From Fodinibius salipaludis (GTDB lineage Bacteria > Bacteroidota > Rhodothermia > Balneolales > Balneolaceae), in assembly GCF_002287075.1 (NCBI RefSeq), contig NZ_NSKE01000011.1, forward strand, positions 79,951 to 143,950: a DNA stretch of 64,000 nt. The letters are read 5' to 3'. The notes beneath the pieces are model-generated. The model worked only from the letters and a program-made list of their open reading frames with translations, did no database searches and was not told the DNA's origin. A program made the translations under genes and the position numbers. Positions 33,385-42,233 of this stretch are shown one piece after another. How positions within the stretch are numbered: the stretch's first letter is position 1; each line of letters opens with the position of its first letter.

Positions 33385-35104
33385 CCAGCTGGATAAAAAA
33401 GAGATATTTATTTCCGGAGCCCCGGCTTGCCCTGGTATTGTGATTGGAGATACCAGCCTTTATCAGCGTGTGCGGCCAAATGTCTCTGATACCCAAATCG
33501 CTGATGATGAGGCGGAGGATCATATCCATAAATTTTATGAAGCTCTTGATGTTGCCGAGGAGGAACTCCAGGTATTGCTGGGAAATAGCGAACTGGAAGA
33601 ATCGGCTGACCTTATTCAAACACAGATTGCTATTTTAAAAGATCCGGAGATGCAAGACCGGGTGGAGCAAGAAATTTCAGCAAATAATAAACCTGTAGAT
33701 TCGGCGGTAGAAAGTATTTTCCGAAATTACTTGCAGGTCATTCAGGAGAATCATGGGGGAGCATTCCAAAACAAATCGGTGGATATTTCTGATATCCGCG
33801 ACCGTTTGTTACAGATTATACATAACAAGAGGGATGATATTAAGGAGGGGACCATCTTAGTAGCCCGGGAGTTGAGCCCAAGAGAGGTCATTTCATTTTC
33901 CAATCGCAATATTAAAGGATTAATTACCGATCAGGGCGGGGCCACTTCGCATGCAGCAATTATTGCCCGTTCGATGAATATCCCAACAGTAGTGGGAACT
34001 CAAAAGGCGACTGAAGTTATCAACTTTGACGATGAAGTTGTTCTTGATGGGCGCAATGGAGAAGTGGTTGTTAACCCCAAAAAAGAAACGCGGCAAAAGT
34101 ATGAACATCTTATTACCCAGCAGAGTAAAAGGAAGGCTGATTTTGAATCCCTATGCAAGAAACCAAATGAAACATTTGATGGAAAAGCTTTTTCCTTGCA
34201 GGCTAATATTGAGTTTGCTGAAGAACTGAGTATTGCCAATAAATATCAGGCTGAAGGGGTAGGGCTGTTGCGGACAGAATCTATTTATCTAAGCCGAAAA
34301 CATTTTAAAAATGTAGATCAGCAGGTAGCTTTTTATAAATCTATTCTTGAGCTGACTACTCCCCATCAAGTTACAATACGTTTGTTTGATGTGGGGGGAG
34401 ATAAATTTTTTGGGGATGAAGAAAAGGAACAGAATCCTTTTCTTGGCTGGCGTGGAATCAGGATGTTATTGGAGCAGCCAGAATTATTAAAGAATCAGTT
34501 ACGAGCTATTCTTGAGACCTCTGCAGATTTTATGGGGCGCATTCGAATTCTAGTCCCGATGGTTTCAACGATTGATGAGATTTATAAACTCAAAAATATT
34601 ATTGGTGAGGTTCAGAAAGAATTACTGAATCAGGGGTTCGATATTGACAAAAATATCCCTCTTGGATTAATGGTAGAGGTACCGAGTGTGGCTCTGAAAG
34701 CCGACCTTTTTGCCAGTCATGCCGACTTTTTAAGTGTTGGCACCAATGATCTTACGCAGTACGTTCTGGCAGTAGATCGGGGAAATGAGCGAATATCGAA
34801 CTTATATGATCAACGGCATCCGGCTATATGGCGGTTAATAAAAGAAGTTGCAGAAGCCGGTGAACGCAATGAAGTGCCAGTAAGTGTATGTGGAGAACTG
34901 GCTTCTGATCCCATTGCTGCGAGCTGCTTAATTGGGCTCGGAATTGATACGTTGAGTATGAATGCAGTAGTACTGCCATCGGTAAAACAGGTGTTGCGAT
35001 CAAATTCTTATATTGATATGCAGCAGCTGGCTGAAAAAGTATTGGATGCGGGAACGCTGGATGATATTGATAATATATTTTCAAATTGGGAGACAAAGGA
35101 ATAA
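33377..35104 (+). CDS. ptsI: Phosphoenolpyruvate--protein phosphotransferase (enzyme I)
   Basis: Transfers phosphate from PEP to HPr. The phosphohistidine is His192 in TDQGGATSHAAIIAR, the PEP-binding barrel includes GVGLLRTESIYL and SVGTNDLTQYVLAVDR, and the active-site Cys505 is in VSVCGELASDP. Several in-frame ATGs occur; the one at 33377 is chosen because it gives a usual N-terminus (575 residues) and a GAGG sequence a few bases upstream. It overlaps ptsH by eight bases and is followed six bases later by the isomerase gene. Confidence 0.95.
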   Translation: MSNQLDKKEIFISGAPACPGIVIGDTSLYQRVRPNVSDTQIADDEAEDHIHKFYEALDVAEEELQVLLGNSELEESADLIQTQIAILKDPEMQDRVEQEISANNKPVDSAVESIFRNYLQVIQENHGGAFQNKSVDISDIRDRLLQIIHNKRDDIKEGTILVARELSPREVISFSNRNIKGLITDQGGATSHAAIIARSMNIPTVVGTQKATEVINFDDEVVLDGRNGEVVVNPKKETRQKYEHLITQQSKRKADFESLCKKPNETFDGKAFSLQANIEFAEELSIANKYQAEGVGLLRTESIYLSRKHFKNVDQQVAFYKSILELTTPHQVTIRLFDVGGDKFFGDEEKEQNPFLGWRGIRMLLEQPELLKNQLRAILETSADFMGRIRILVPMVSTIDEIYKLKNIIGEVQKELLNQGFDIDKNIPLGLMVEVPSVALKADLFASHADFLSVGTNDLTQYVLAVDRGNERISNLYDQRHPAIWRLIKEVAEAGERNEVPVSVCGELASDPIAASCLIGLGIDTLSMNAVVLPSVKQVLRSNSYIDMQQLAEKVLDAGTLDDIDNIFSNWETKE

Positions 35105-35110
35105 GCATAT

Positions 35111-36148
35111 ATGGATTTGGAGGAGATTAAATCGATTGATAGCCAAAATATGTGGGAGTTATTAAATACCTTTCCCGAACAATGGAAAGAGGCTGTAGAG
35201 AGTACAAAAAATATTGATCTGACCATTGATAAAGAGCGTATCTCCAACATATGTTTTGTGGGAATGGGAGGCTCCGCAATTGGGGCCGATCTCATTCGGT
35301 CTTTTTGCTACGACCGTTGTCCATTCCCTATTCAGGTAGTACGACACTATGAAATACCATGCTGGGTGGATGAAAACACGTTGTTTATCGCGTGCAGTTT
35401 CTCTGGCAACACGGAAGAGACCTTAACAGCTTTAACATCTGCACGAGAAAAGGGTGCTCAAATCATAGCCGTGACAGCCGGCGGCGAGCTGATGGTGAAG
35501 GCAGCCAAAGAGGAATTTGATTATATAAAAATCCCCGGGGGAATGCCTCCGCGTGCGGCACTTGGATACAGTTTTGTGCCGTTATATCGAATTTTTCAGC
35601 AGTTGGAGTTAGTGGAAGAACGCGATGGCGCTTTGAAAGATACGGCCCGGTTTTTATCCGAACAAAATGACTTGCTGTCAGATCCGGGTGATAATGAAGC
35701 CCTTAACCTGGCTGAAGAAATTAATGATACCTTACCCATTGTTTATTCTGATGCTACGATGATGGAACCGGTAAATTTGCGGTGGCGGAATCAGTTTGCA
35801 GAAAATGCCAAGACGCTTGCTTACGGTAATACGCTTCCCGAAATGAATCACAATGAAATTGTGGGATGGGAGCAAATAGTACATTTAACTGGGCGTCTCT
35901 CCGTAATTTTATTGATTGATAAGGAGGATAATCCGAGGGTGCAACGACGTATGGAGATTGTGGAGGAGTTGGTAGAAGATCAGACGGCTTCGCTTCATAT
36001 CCTAAAAACAAGAGGACAAACCCGTCTTGCACGTATGTTTTCACTTATTCAACTGGCCGACTGGACAAGTTTATATCTGGCTGTGGTGAGTAATGTGGAT
36101 CCTACTCCCATTGCAAAAATTGATCTCTTAAAGAGTAAATTAGCCTGA
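35111..36148 (+). CDS. Bifunctional phosphoglucose/phosphomannose isomerase
   Basis: Interconverts glucose-6-P, fructose-6-P and mannose-6-P. The SIS domain includes CFVGMGGSAIGADLIRSF and ACSFSGNTEETLTAL, and the C-terminal half matches the bifunctional PGI/PMI-type domain (WRNQFAENAKTLAYGNTLPEMNHNEIVGW, abbreviated here as the region near residues 225-255). At 345 residues it is of the archaeal/bacterial bifunctional type rather than classical Pgi. It follows ptsI by six bases, linking hexose-phosphate supply with the phosphotransferase genes, and could feed sugar nucleotides to the polysaccharide cluster. Confidence 0.9.
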   Translation: MDLEEIKSIDSQNMWELLNTFPEQWKEAVESTKNIDLTIDKERISNICFVGMGGSAIGADLIRSFCYDRCPFPIQVVRHYEIPCWVDENTLFIACSFSGNTEETLTALTSAREKGAQIIAVTAGGELMVKAAKEEFDYIKIPGGMPPRAALGYSFVPLYRIFQQLELVEERDGALKDTARFLSEQNDLLSDPGDNEALNLAEEINDTLPIVYSDATMMEPVNLRWRNQFAENAKTLAYGNTLPEMNHNEIVGWEQIVHLTGRLSVILLIDKEDNPRVQRRMEIVEELVEDQTASLHILKTRGQTRLARMFSLIQLADWTSLYLAVVSNVDPTPIAKIDLLKSKLA

Positions 36149-36179
36149 GCATAATATTTAACCTTAGTATTTTAGAACG

Positions 36180-36974
36180 TTGAACTCAACATTTGATCAG
36201 TCCGAATTTCTACAAAAACTGGAAACCCAATGGTTGGGGCACAGTATTCGTTATTTCGAGGAGTTAGCGTCAACTAATACCTATCTAAAAAAACTTTCAT
36301 CCCAGGATATACAACATGGGCTGTTTTGTTTAACAGATTATCAAACCCGGGGAAGGGGACAATATGAGCGAAGATGGGAATCTGAAAAGGGCGTAAATCT
36401 GACGTTCTCGATTGTATTTACCCCCGTTGATACCGGGCGTTTCCATGTTTTGACGTTAGCTTGCGCATTGGCGATCGTTGAGAAGTTAAATGACTTTTTA
36501 AATGCTTCATGTGCAGCCATAAAATGGCCTAATGATATTATTCTGAACAAGAAAAAAACGGCCGGCATTTTAACAGAGGCGGTATTCAGTGGTAACACAT
36601 TTGATCGTTTAATTATTGGGATTGGGTTGAACATTAATCAGCAAAAGTTTTCTTATGAGTTAAAAGAAGTTGCTACCTCTGTCTCACTGGAGAAGGGGAA
36701 AGAAATAAATCGCGAACAGTTTTTGGCTGATCTGCTAAACCGCATTGAGTACAAATATACCTTGTGGGAGCAGCAGCAATCATCGTTAATAAAGACGATT
36801 AACCAGAATATTATTGGGTATGGTCAATGGGTTGGTCTCAAAATTGATGATGAGGTGCAAGATGAACTATACAAGTTGCTCGGTATTAACGAGAACGGAG
36901 CATTACTGATGTTGAACAGGGATGGCGGAATAGATTCATTTTCTTATGAGCAGATCCAACTTATCACAAATTGA
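36180..36974 (+). CDS. birA: Biotin--[acetyl-CoA-carboxylase] ligase
   Basis: Activates biotin and attaches it to the carboxyl-carrier protein of biotin enzymes. The biotin-binding loop is QTRGRGQYERRWES, the catalytic region contains IKWPNDIILNKKKTAGIL, and LIIGIGLNINQ is also present. There is no N-terminal DNA-binding domain, so this is the enzyme-only form (264 residues). The start appears to be TTG at 36180. The gene overlaps tilS by 29 bases. Confidence 0.92.
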   Translation: MNSTFDQSEFLQKLETQWLGHSIRYFEELASTNTYLKKLSSQDIQHGLFCLTDYQTRGRGQYERRWESEKGVNLTFSIVFTPVDTGRFHVLTLACALAIVEKLNDFLNASCAAIKWPNDIILNKKKTAGILTEAVFSGNTFDRLIIGIGLNINQQKFSYELKEVATSVSLEKGKEINREQFLADLLNRIEYKYTLWEQQQSSLIKTINQNIIGYGQWVGLKIDDEVQDELYKLLGINENGALLMLNRDGGIDSFSYEQIQLITN

Positions 36975-38295
36975 ACAGGCTGTTAAGGAATCGACCGATT
37001 CCATTTTTGACAGTTCAATATCTGCATTAATTATTGCAGTTAGCGGCGGTGTGGATTCCATGAGCTTGCTCTATAGCTTATACCGGTTACATATTCCGGG
37101 AATTATTGCCCATGTGAATTATCAGAAGAGAGGAGAGGCATCCGATAAAGATGCTGAACTTGTAGCTGAGAAAGCAGGGGAATGGGGATTTCAGTTCGAA
37201 CTTAAAAAAGCTAATCCCGGTGAAGCCCGGGAACAAAACTTTCAGCAGTGGGCACGTGAGGTTCGATACCGTTTTTTTAGAGATTTAGCTGAACAGTACA
37301 ATGCCGATGGAATTGTATTGGCACATCACAAAGATGATCAGATAGAAACGGTCTTACAGAAGCTTTTCCGCGGCGCGGGCATGGTCAGCTGGAACGGTAT
37401 GGATGTTTGGGATGGAGAACTTTTTCGTCCGTTGTTATCTGTCTCACGCCAACAAATTGAACAATATGCTGAGCAAAGAGAAATTCCATATCGTACTGAT
37501 GAGTCTAATTTAGAAAATGATTTTGCGCGGAACTTTCTGCGAAATGAGTGGACGAAGGGATTATCGGAATTTTTTCCGGGGTGGGAAGAGAATATCCTTA
37601 GTGTGGGAGAGTATGCTCAAAACTATGAAAATGCACTGGAATGGATTGCTAACCGGGTTTCAGATGACAATGGTCTCAACAAGCAGGCTTTTGACAAGTT
37701 AGAGCCGGGCTTGCAGCGGGCAATGGTGCTGTATTTGATCAAAAAAGAAGAACCGGGCATTCAAATATCACAACAGAACTTGCATCGTGTTAGTGAACTA
37801 AAAAAGCTGCAGACCGGGAAAAGGATTGGGATTACTCGAGAGTTTTCTATTATTCGTGATCGTGAATACTATATGATTACTCGGAGCCAGAATGGGACTT
37901 TTAAGCCTCGAACATTTACCCGCAGCGATTTGGAGAACTCCACCGTTGAGATCGGCAATAATGTGCTAACGTTAGAACAATTTTCTGATCCGGACTTAAG
38001 TAAAGCTCTCTTCATAGACGCTGATAAAATATCCTGGCCTATTACGTTGCGCCAATGGAAAGAGGGCGATCGCCTGCAGCCACTGGGAATGAAGGGGCAT
38101 CAATCCGTAGCTGAACACCTGACAAACCGGAAAGTAAATGCTGCCGATAAGGAGAAAGCTCTTATCATAGAATCTTTTGAAGAAACGATCTGTGCTCTTA
38201 TCTTTCCGCCAATTAAAAATCAGTCATCCTCAGGCACAATTTCGGAACAGGTAAAGTGTGATTCCGAAACGAAATTTTGCCTTTCAATTAAGTAA
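36946..38295 (+). CDS. tilS: tRNA(Ile)-lysidine synthase
   Basis: Attaches lysine to C34 of the tRNA-Ile that reads AUA codons. The PP-loop ATP-binding motif is AVSGGVDSMSLLYSL (about residues 30-44), followed by VLAHHKDDQIETVLQKLFRG, characteristic of TilS. The C-terminal third contains the substrate-recognition domain (ITLRQWKEGDRLQPLGMKGHQ). At 449 residues it is of full length. It starts inside the end of birA and precedes hpt by 12 bases; tilS-hpt adjacency is common in bacteria. Confidence 0.94.
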   Translation: MSRSNLSQIEQAVKESTDSIFDSSISALIIAVSGGVDSMSLLYSLYRLHIPGIIAHVNYQKRGEASDKDAELVAEKAGEWGFQFELKKANPGEAREQNFQQWAREVRYRFFRDLAEQYNADGIVLAHHKDDQIETVLQKLFRGAGMVSWNGMDVWDGELFRPLLSVSRQQIEQYAEQREIPYRTDESNLENDFARNFLRNEWTKGLSEFFPGWEENILSVGEYAQNYENALEWIANRVSDDNGLNKQAFDKLEPGLQRAMVLYLIKKEEPGIQISQQNLHRVSELKKLQTGKRIGITREFSIIRDREYYMITRSQNGTFKPRTFTRSDLENSTVEIGNNVLTLEQFSDPDLSKALFIDADKISWPITLRQWKEGDRLQPLGMKGHQSVAEHLTNRKVNAADKEKALIIESFEETICALIFPPIKNQSSSGTISEQVKCDSETKFCLSIK

Positions 38296-38307
38296 TTACA
38301 AGAATAC

Positions 38308-38874
38308 ATGTCACTATTCAATCCCGAAACCGTTACCTGCAACGGTGAAACATTCAGCATATATCTTACTCAGCAAGAACTTGAAGAACGAGTAGCGGAA
38401 TTGGGGGATGAGCTTTCGTCGAAGTATGAGGGTAAGAATCCTATTTTTATTGGTGTGCTCAACGGGGCGTATATTTTTCTTTCTGATTTGATGCGCCAGG
38501 TCGATATCCCCTGTGAGGTCGACTTTTTGAAGCTCAGCAGCTATGGGGATGAAAAAGTATCGTCGGGAGAAGTAACTGACCTTAAAGATATTGATGCTGA
38601 TATCGAAGACCGCCATGTGATATTGGTAGAAGATATTGTGGATACCGGGCTGTCGATGAACTATTTGGTGGACAAGTTGCAGAAAAAGAATCCCGAGTCT
38701 ATTGCTACGGTAACGCTTTTGCACAAAACGGAGGCGACCCATCACGATGTACAGCTCGATTATGTGGGATTTGAAATCCCCACGCTTTTTGTTTTGGGAT
38801 ATGGCCTGGATTATGCTCAGGAGGGACGAAATTTAGCACAAATTTATATCCTTGACAGTGATCCGAAAGAATAA
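38308..38874 (+). CDS. hpt: Hypoxanthine phosphoribosyltransferase
   Basis: Salvages hypoxanthine or guanine with PRPP. The PRPP-binding motif is VILVEDIVDTGLSMNYL (about residues 106-122), and the N-terminal IFIGVLNGAYIFLSDLMRQ and C-terminal FVLGYGLDYAQEGRNL are typical of bacterial HPRT. Length (188) is normal. It is the last gene of the run starting at ptsH, and a promoter and tRNA-Ser follow. Confidence 0.95.
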   Translation: MSLFNPETVTCNGETFSIYLTQQELEERVAELGDELSSKYEGKNPIFIGVLNGAYIFLSDLMRQVDIPCEVDFLKLSSYGDEKVSSGEVTDLKDIDADIEDRHVILVEDIVDTGLSMNYLVDKLQKKNPESIATVTLLHKTEATHHDVQLDYVGFEIPTLFVLGYGLDYAQEGRNLAQIYILDSDPKE

Positions 38875-38907
38875 AACTTGTTCCACAAAAGAAATATAAG
38901 TTAACTA

Positions 38908-38938
38908 TTGATAAAATTTACTAAGGCGCTTATATTTG
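38908..38938 (+). promoter_or_regulatory. Bacteroidota-type promoter for tRNA-Ser
   Basis: TTG at 38908-38910, a 20-base spacer and TATATTTG at 38931-38938 match the -33/-7 consensus (TTTG, about 19-21 bases, TAnnTTTG) of the primary sigma factor in Bacteroidota. The tRNA begins 12 bases later. Confidence 0.7.
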
Positions 38939-38950
38939 CGACTCTTTATT

Positions 38951-39040
38951 GGAGAGGTGGCTGAGTGGTCGAAAGCGCTCCCCTGCTAAGGGAGTATACC
39001 CCCACACGGGGTATCGAGGGTTCGAATCCCTCCCTCTCCG
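38951..39040 (+). tRNA. tRNA-Ser (anticodon GCT)
   Basis: A 90-base class II tRNA. The acceptor arms GGAGAGG and CCTCTCC pair perfectly, with discriminator G as expected for serine. The anticodon arm CTCCC-CTGCTAA-GGGAG shows anticodon GCT, reading AGC and AGU. A long variable arm (about TACCCCCACACGGGGTA) and a TΨC arm with GGTTCGAATCC follow. No CCA is encoded. Confidence 0.95.
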
Positions 39041-39075
39041 CTCAACTACGCTAAAGCTTCGTTGAGCAGGCTCGG

Positions 39076-39102
39076 AAAAGCTTGCTCGGCGAAGCTTTTT
39101 TT
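39076..39102 (+). terminator. Terminator after tRNA-Ser
   Basis: An eight-base stem (AAAAGCTT with AAGCTTTT) around an eight-base loop followed by a run of T, 36 bases after the tRNA. The remaining bases to 39237 hold no gene I can support. Confidence 0.65.
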
Positions 39103-39237
39103 ATTCAAAATAAGAGAGAACATTTATGTGGTTTTATCTGGATACAATGCTCTGCGTTGTATCCAATTTATTTATTTGTCAATCTCATTCCATAGCTCTA
39201 CAGCGGAACGTATCCCGACAAATCCTGAAGAAATATG

Positions 39238-39657
39238 CTATTCTCCGTGTAGCGTTACGACCAGTTTACGAGGACCGCCGCTATTGCGGTGTTCGCATAA
39301 ATAAATGCCTTGCCAGGTTCCAAGATTTACTTTACCGTTGGTAATTGGAATGGAAACCGAATGCCCCAAGAGTGAGCTTTTAATATGTGAAGTCATATCA
39401 TCGGGCCCCTCAAGCGTGTGCTCATAGAGGGACGTATCTTCCGGAACCATGCGCTTAAAGTGGGAGGCAAAATCCCTTCGAACTGAAGGATCAGCATTCT
39501 CATTAATGGTGAGGCTGGCGCTGGTATGCTGGATAAAGATATGCGCAATTCCTGTATTGATATTCTTGATTTCCGGAATTTCTTTTAGAATTTCATCAGT
39601 AATAATGTGATATCCCCGAGATTTGGGAGAGAGGGTGATATTCTTTTGATGCCACAT
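39238..39657 (-). CDS. YjbQ/UPF0047 family protein
   Basis: A 139-residue protein of the secondary thiamine-phosphate synthase/YjbQ (UPF0047) family. The family's conserved parts are present: GIAHIFIQHTSASLTINENADPSV-region near residues 37-60, SLLGHSVSIPITNGKVNLGTWQGI-region at about 95-118 and the C-terminal LCEHRNSGGPRKLVVTL. In E. coli the homologue has weak thiamine-phosphate synthase activity, but the normal cellular role is not settled. It is transcribed away from the tRNA, downstream of the SDR gene on the same strand. Confidence 0.92.
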   Translation of the reverse strand: MWHQKNITLSPKSRGYHIITDEILKEIPEIKNINTGIAHIFIQHTSASLTINENADPSVRRDFASHFKRMVPEDTSLYEHTLEGPDDMTSHIKSSLLGHSVSIPITNGKVNLGTWQGIYLCEHRNSGGPRKLVVTLHGE

Positions 39658-39718
39658 AGTTTCATGTAAGAATGTAGGATTAGGAATTTGTTACGCGTTT
39701 CACTTTTCCCCATGTCAG

Positions 39719-40495
39719 TTATCCAAATAAACCTTTAATATTACCACCGTCGTGACTGATGGTTTGGCCCGTTACATAAGAGGCATGGGGAGATAAAATC
39801 CATCCCGCCAGTGAAGCCAGCTCCTCACCTTTCCCAAAACGTCCAACCGGAACAGAAGCTTCCATCTCTTCTCGAACCTCCTCCATTGATTTGTCGGATT
39901 CATCAACTGCTTTTTTTATAACCCGTTCTATGGCAGGAGTATCGTGTGATCCCGGCGCGAGCACATTTACTGTAACGCCCTGTTTGGCAACTTCCTGGGA
40001 TAACGACTTGGCAAATCCCACCACTCCGGCACGGAATGAGTTGCTGAGCACAAGTGACGGGATAGGTTGTTTCACCGACTGACTTTCCACAAATAGAATG
40101 CGTCCGTATTCTTTTGAGGTAAAGTAGGAGACCAGTCGAAGTACCAGCTCAATTTTCCAACGCATTACATTTTTGTATGCTTCATCCCAATCATAAATAG
40201 CGGTTTCGAGTGGACTTAGGGCCGGTGGTCCGCCGGCATTTACTACCACGCCGTGGAGCTGTTCATTACCAATGGCCGCTTCAATTTCGTTATGGGTATC
40301 GTCATCCGTTAAATCACCGGCTACAATATCCACCTGGTCATCGTATGATTCTTTGAGCTCATTAAGCTTGTTTTCTCGGCGGGCAATGGCAATAACCGTT
40401 GCTCCTTCATCAAGCAATAGTTCTGCAATCGCTCTTCCAAATCCGCTACTTGCGCCGCAAACAATAAATCGCTGGTCTTCAATTTTTAAATCCAT
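39719..40495 (-). CDS. Atypical short-chain dehydrogenase/reductase
   Basis: An SDR-fold protein of 258 residues. The NAD(P) glycine motif is CGASSGFGRAIAELL (residues 13-27), followed by NAGG at 86-89. The catalytic segment departs from the family: where YxxxK is expected, the sequence is LVLSNSFRAGVVGF, with Ser151 and Arg155 in place of Tyr and Lys; Ser138 of the triad is kept. The C-terminal SYVTGQTISHDGGNIKG is standard. Either the chemistry differs or it acts as a non-catalytic binding protein. It resembles other SDR members annotated as 3-oxoacyl-ACP-reductase-like, and its substrate is unknown. Confidence 0.87.
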   Translation of the reverse strand: MDLKIEDQRFIVCGASSGFGRAIAELLLDEGATVIAIARRENKLNELKESYDDQVDIVAGDLTDDDTHNEIEAAIGNEQLHGVVVNAGGPPALSPLETAIYDWDEAYKNVMRWKIELVLRLVSYFTSKEYGRILFVESQSVKQPIPSLVLSNSFRAGVVGFAKSLSQEVAKQGVTVNVLAPGSHDTPAIERVIKKAVDESDKSMEEVREEMEASVPVGRFGKGEELASLAGWILSPHASYVTGQTISHDGGNIKGLFG

Positions 40496-40606
40496 ATTGG
40501 TAAATAATCAATAATTTCTATTTAACAACTAATAACAATGAGGTTTGTTAATGTAACTGTTCAGTATCAGTCATGCCAAAATCGTGTTATTGATCTTGCT
40601 ACTAAA

Positions 40607-41494
40607 TCAGCTAAAGTCAAAATCCTCAAAATGTATATGCTTACCAAGTACTTGTAGCTCTCTAAACTCTTTGAACAGAGACTGTCTCATTTCTTTAGGA
40701 CCACAGATAAAGATTTCCCGATTATTTAAATCCACGATATCATTTGCTGATAAAAAGCCCTCCCGATCAGCCCTGATCAGATGGAAAGAAAATCCGTTCA
40801 GTTGGTTTTCCAGCTCTTCGAATTTTTTTAGGTGAACAGCTTCTTCTGTTCTGTTAACACAATAGTAAAGATCGGTATTGAAATTGGCTGGAATGGGGCT
40901 CTCTTCTAAGTTATTAGCCCAGCTGATAAAGGGAGCAATTCCAACCCCACCGGCGATCCAGATTTGAGGATGGTCGTATTTTTTGTAATCAAATCGGCCG
41001 TACGGACCTTCAATTAAAGCTTTAACGCCCGGTTTAAGTGTTTGATAAAGATGATTTGTGTAATCGCCCAGGGCTTTAACAATGATTGTTATATGATCGT
41101 CAGATGGGGTACTACAGATCGTAAATGGATGAGCCTCACGACTTATCTTTGGATCTGAATAACTAAAAAAACAAAATTGTCCGGGCGTAAATTGTAGCTG
41201 CTTGCCATTTGGGAAAAGGGTGATTCCCATGACTTGGTTATTAGGCCGGTCTATATGTTGGACGGTATATGATTTTTTGTCAGCCAGCCATTTATAGAAA
41301 ATGGACTTGTATAAAAAGCTAATAACGCCCAGAACAGCGAATAAGCCAAGGTATACAGCAAGAAATGGATTGGTACTGATTAATTCATCCAAAAGGAAAA
41401 TATGGAGGATAAACAGGATGAAAATTATGCCTGTAAGTTTATGGGTGAGCTTCCATTTATCGTAGGGGATTTTAATAACAAGAGTAATCAGCAT
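40607..41494 (-). CDS. C-terminal part of a split ferric-reductase-like oxidoreductase (FAD/NAD-binding domains)
   Basis: Contains two membrane helices with a haem-ligand-type histidine pair (WKLTHKLTG, FILHIFLL), then an FAD-binding domain (FTPGQFCFFSY, EAHPFTICSTP) and an NAD(P)-binding domain (IWIAGGVGIAPFISWA, EIFICGPKEMRQSL). It continues in the same frame from the gene at 41510-41914: upstream of its first Met the codons GFILL follow directly after a TAG stop at 41510-41512. The two open frames together make one normal ferric reductase/NADPH oxidase-like protein of about 435 residues. Confidence 0.85.
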   Translation of the reverse strand: MLITLVIKIPYDKWKLTHKLTGIIFILFILHIFLLDELISTNPFLAVYLGLFAVLGVISFLYKSIFYKWLADKKSYTVQHIDRPNNQVMGITLFPNGKQLQFTPGQFCFFSYSDPKISREAHPFTICSTPSDDHITIIVKALGDYTNHLYQTLKPGVKALIEGPYGRFDYKKYDHPQIWIAGGVGIAPFISWANNLEESPIPANFNTDLYYCVNRTEEAVHLKKFEELENQLNGFSFHLIRADREGFLSANDIVDLNNREIFICGPKEMRQSLFKEFRELQVLGKHIHFEDFDFS

Positions 41495-41509
41495 CAGTAA
41501 AATAAATCC

Positions 41510-41914
41510 CTAAGTTGCCCAACTGCCAAGGTCAATAGCCAGTCGGTGGTGGGTGGGGAACGCATATTGTAATGCTTTACCCACATCTTGTGGAACCCAT
41601 CGAGCGGCTAATGCTATAGGGTGATAGAGAATCAGGAAGAAGGCTATTTTGCCAATGCTATGATGTGTCTGGTAAACTTTATCTAACCCACCAAAGAGAT
41701 CTTCAATCCATATTACCCGGGTAGATAGTACAAGAGAAAGAGAGTACATAATAAATCCCATAATGCCTGCCACCTGGCTGGTGTAGATAAACCATGGTTT
41801 TAAGTTGTGGCGAAAGGTTGTTTCGGGATAAGATAATGCCCAAAGTGGTATGGCCAGAATGGGGAGACCGTATATAATGGCGTTAGCTAATTTTCTTTTG
41901 CTAATCATTGCCAA
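41510..41914 (-). CDS. N-terminal part of a split ferric-reductase-like oxidoreductase (membrane domain)
   Basis: Encodes 134 residues with three membrane helices and the first haem-type histidines (YQTHHSIGKIAFFLILYHP), ending at TAG (41510-41512). The same frame continues without shift into the C-terminal part, which strongly suggests that a single base change created the stop, for example from TTG or TTA. A genuine pseudogene, stop-codon read-through or a sequencing error are all possible. An ATG two codons inside (MISKRKLAN) could also be the start. Confidence 0.82.
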   Translation of the reverse strand: MAMISKRKLANAIIYGLPILAIPLWALSYPETTFRHNLKPWFIYTSQVAGIMGFIMYSLSLVLSTRVIWIEDLFGGLDKVYQTHHSIGKIAFFLILYHPIALAARWVPQDVGKALQYAFPTHHRLAIDLGSWAT

Positions 41915-42092
41915 GTAGACTTATGGTATATGCTGGATGGGGGCCAGCTCCAGCTGAATGAATTCAAAAAGCATCAATTTTGCTATGAATTCATAATGTA
42001 TAGCTACCCCTGATGGCAATCAACAGGAACAACTGCATTATCGCAGCACAAAGAAAAAATAATGCGAATAAGGAATTGGGAAGATAAAACCG

Positions 42093-42100
42093 TATCTTTG
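42093..42100 (+). promoter_or_regulatory. Possible -7 element upstream of typA
   Basis: TATCTTTG fits the TAnnTTTG consensus and lies 133 bases before the typA start in a 319-base gene-free stretch (41915-42233). A TTG occurs 14 bases before it, which is shorter than the normal spacing, so this is a weak call. I see no other feature in the stretch. Confidence 0.35.
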
Positions 42101-42233
42101 CTGGCTAAATTTTATAGGATTGTCGGTACTCATCAATACGCACTTACTGTGTCATTTAAAGTAAATTTAGGGTGGCATCATAGCATTTAAGTAGTGTTTG
42201 AGGCACTCAATCCGATTTTAATCAATACAGGTT

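Noticed and set aside
35111..36148. Classical glucose-6-phosphate isomerase
   Set aside because: The protein is too short (345 residues) and its C-terminal half matches the bifunctional PGI/PMI type.
39041..39237. Possible integration site or short gene behind tRNA-Ser
   Set aside because: Only a terminator-like hairpin is visible. I found no repeat of the tRNA 3' end and no integrase gene nearby, so an attachment site is not supported.
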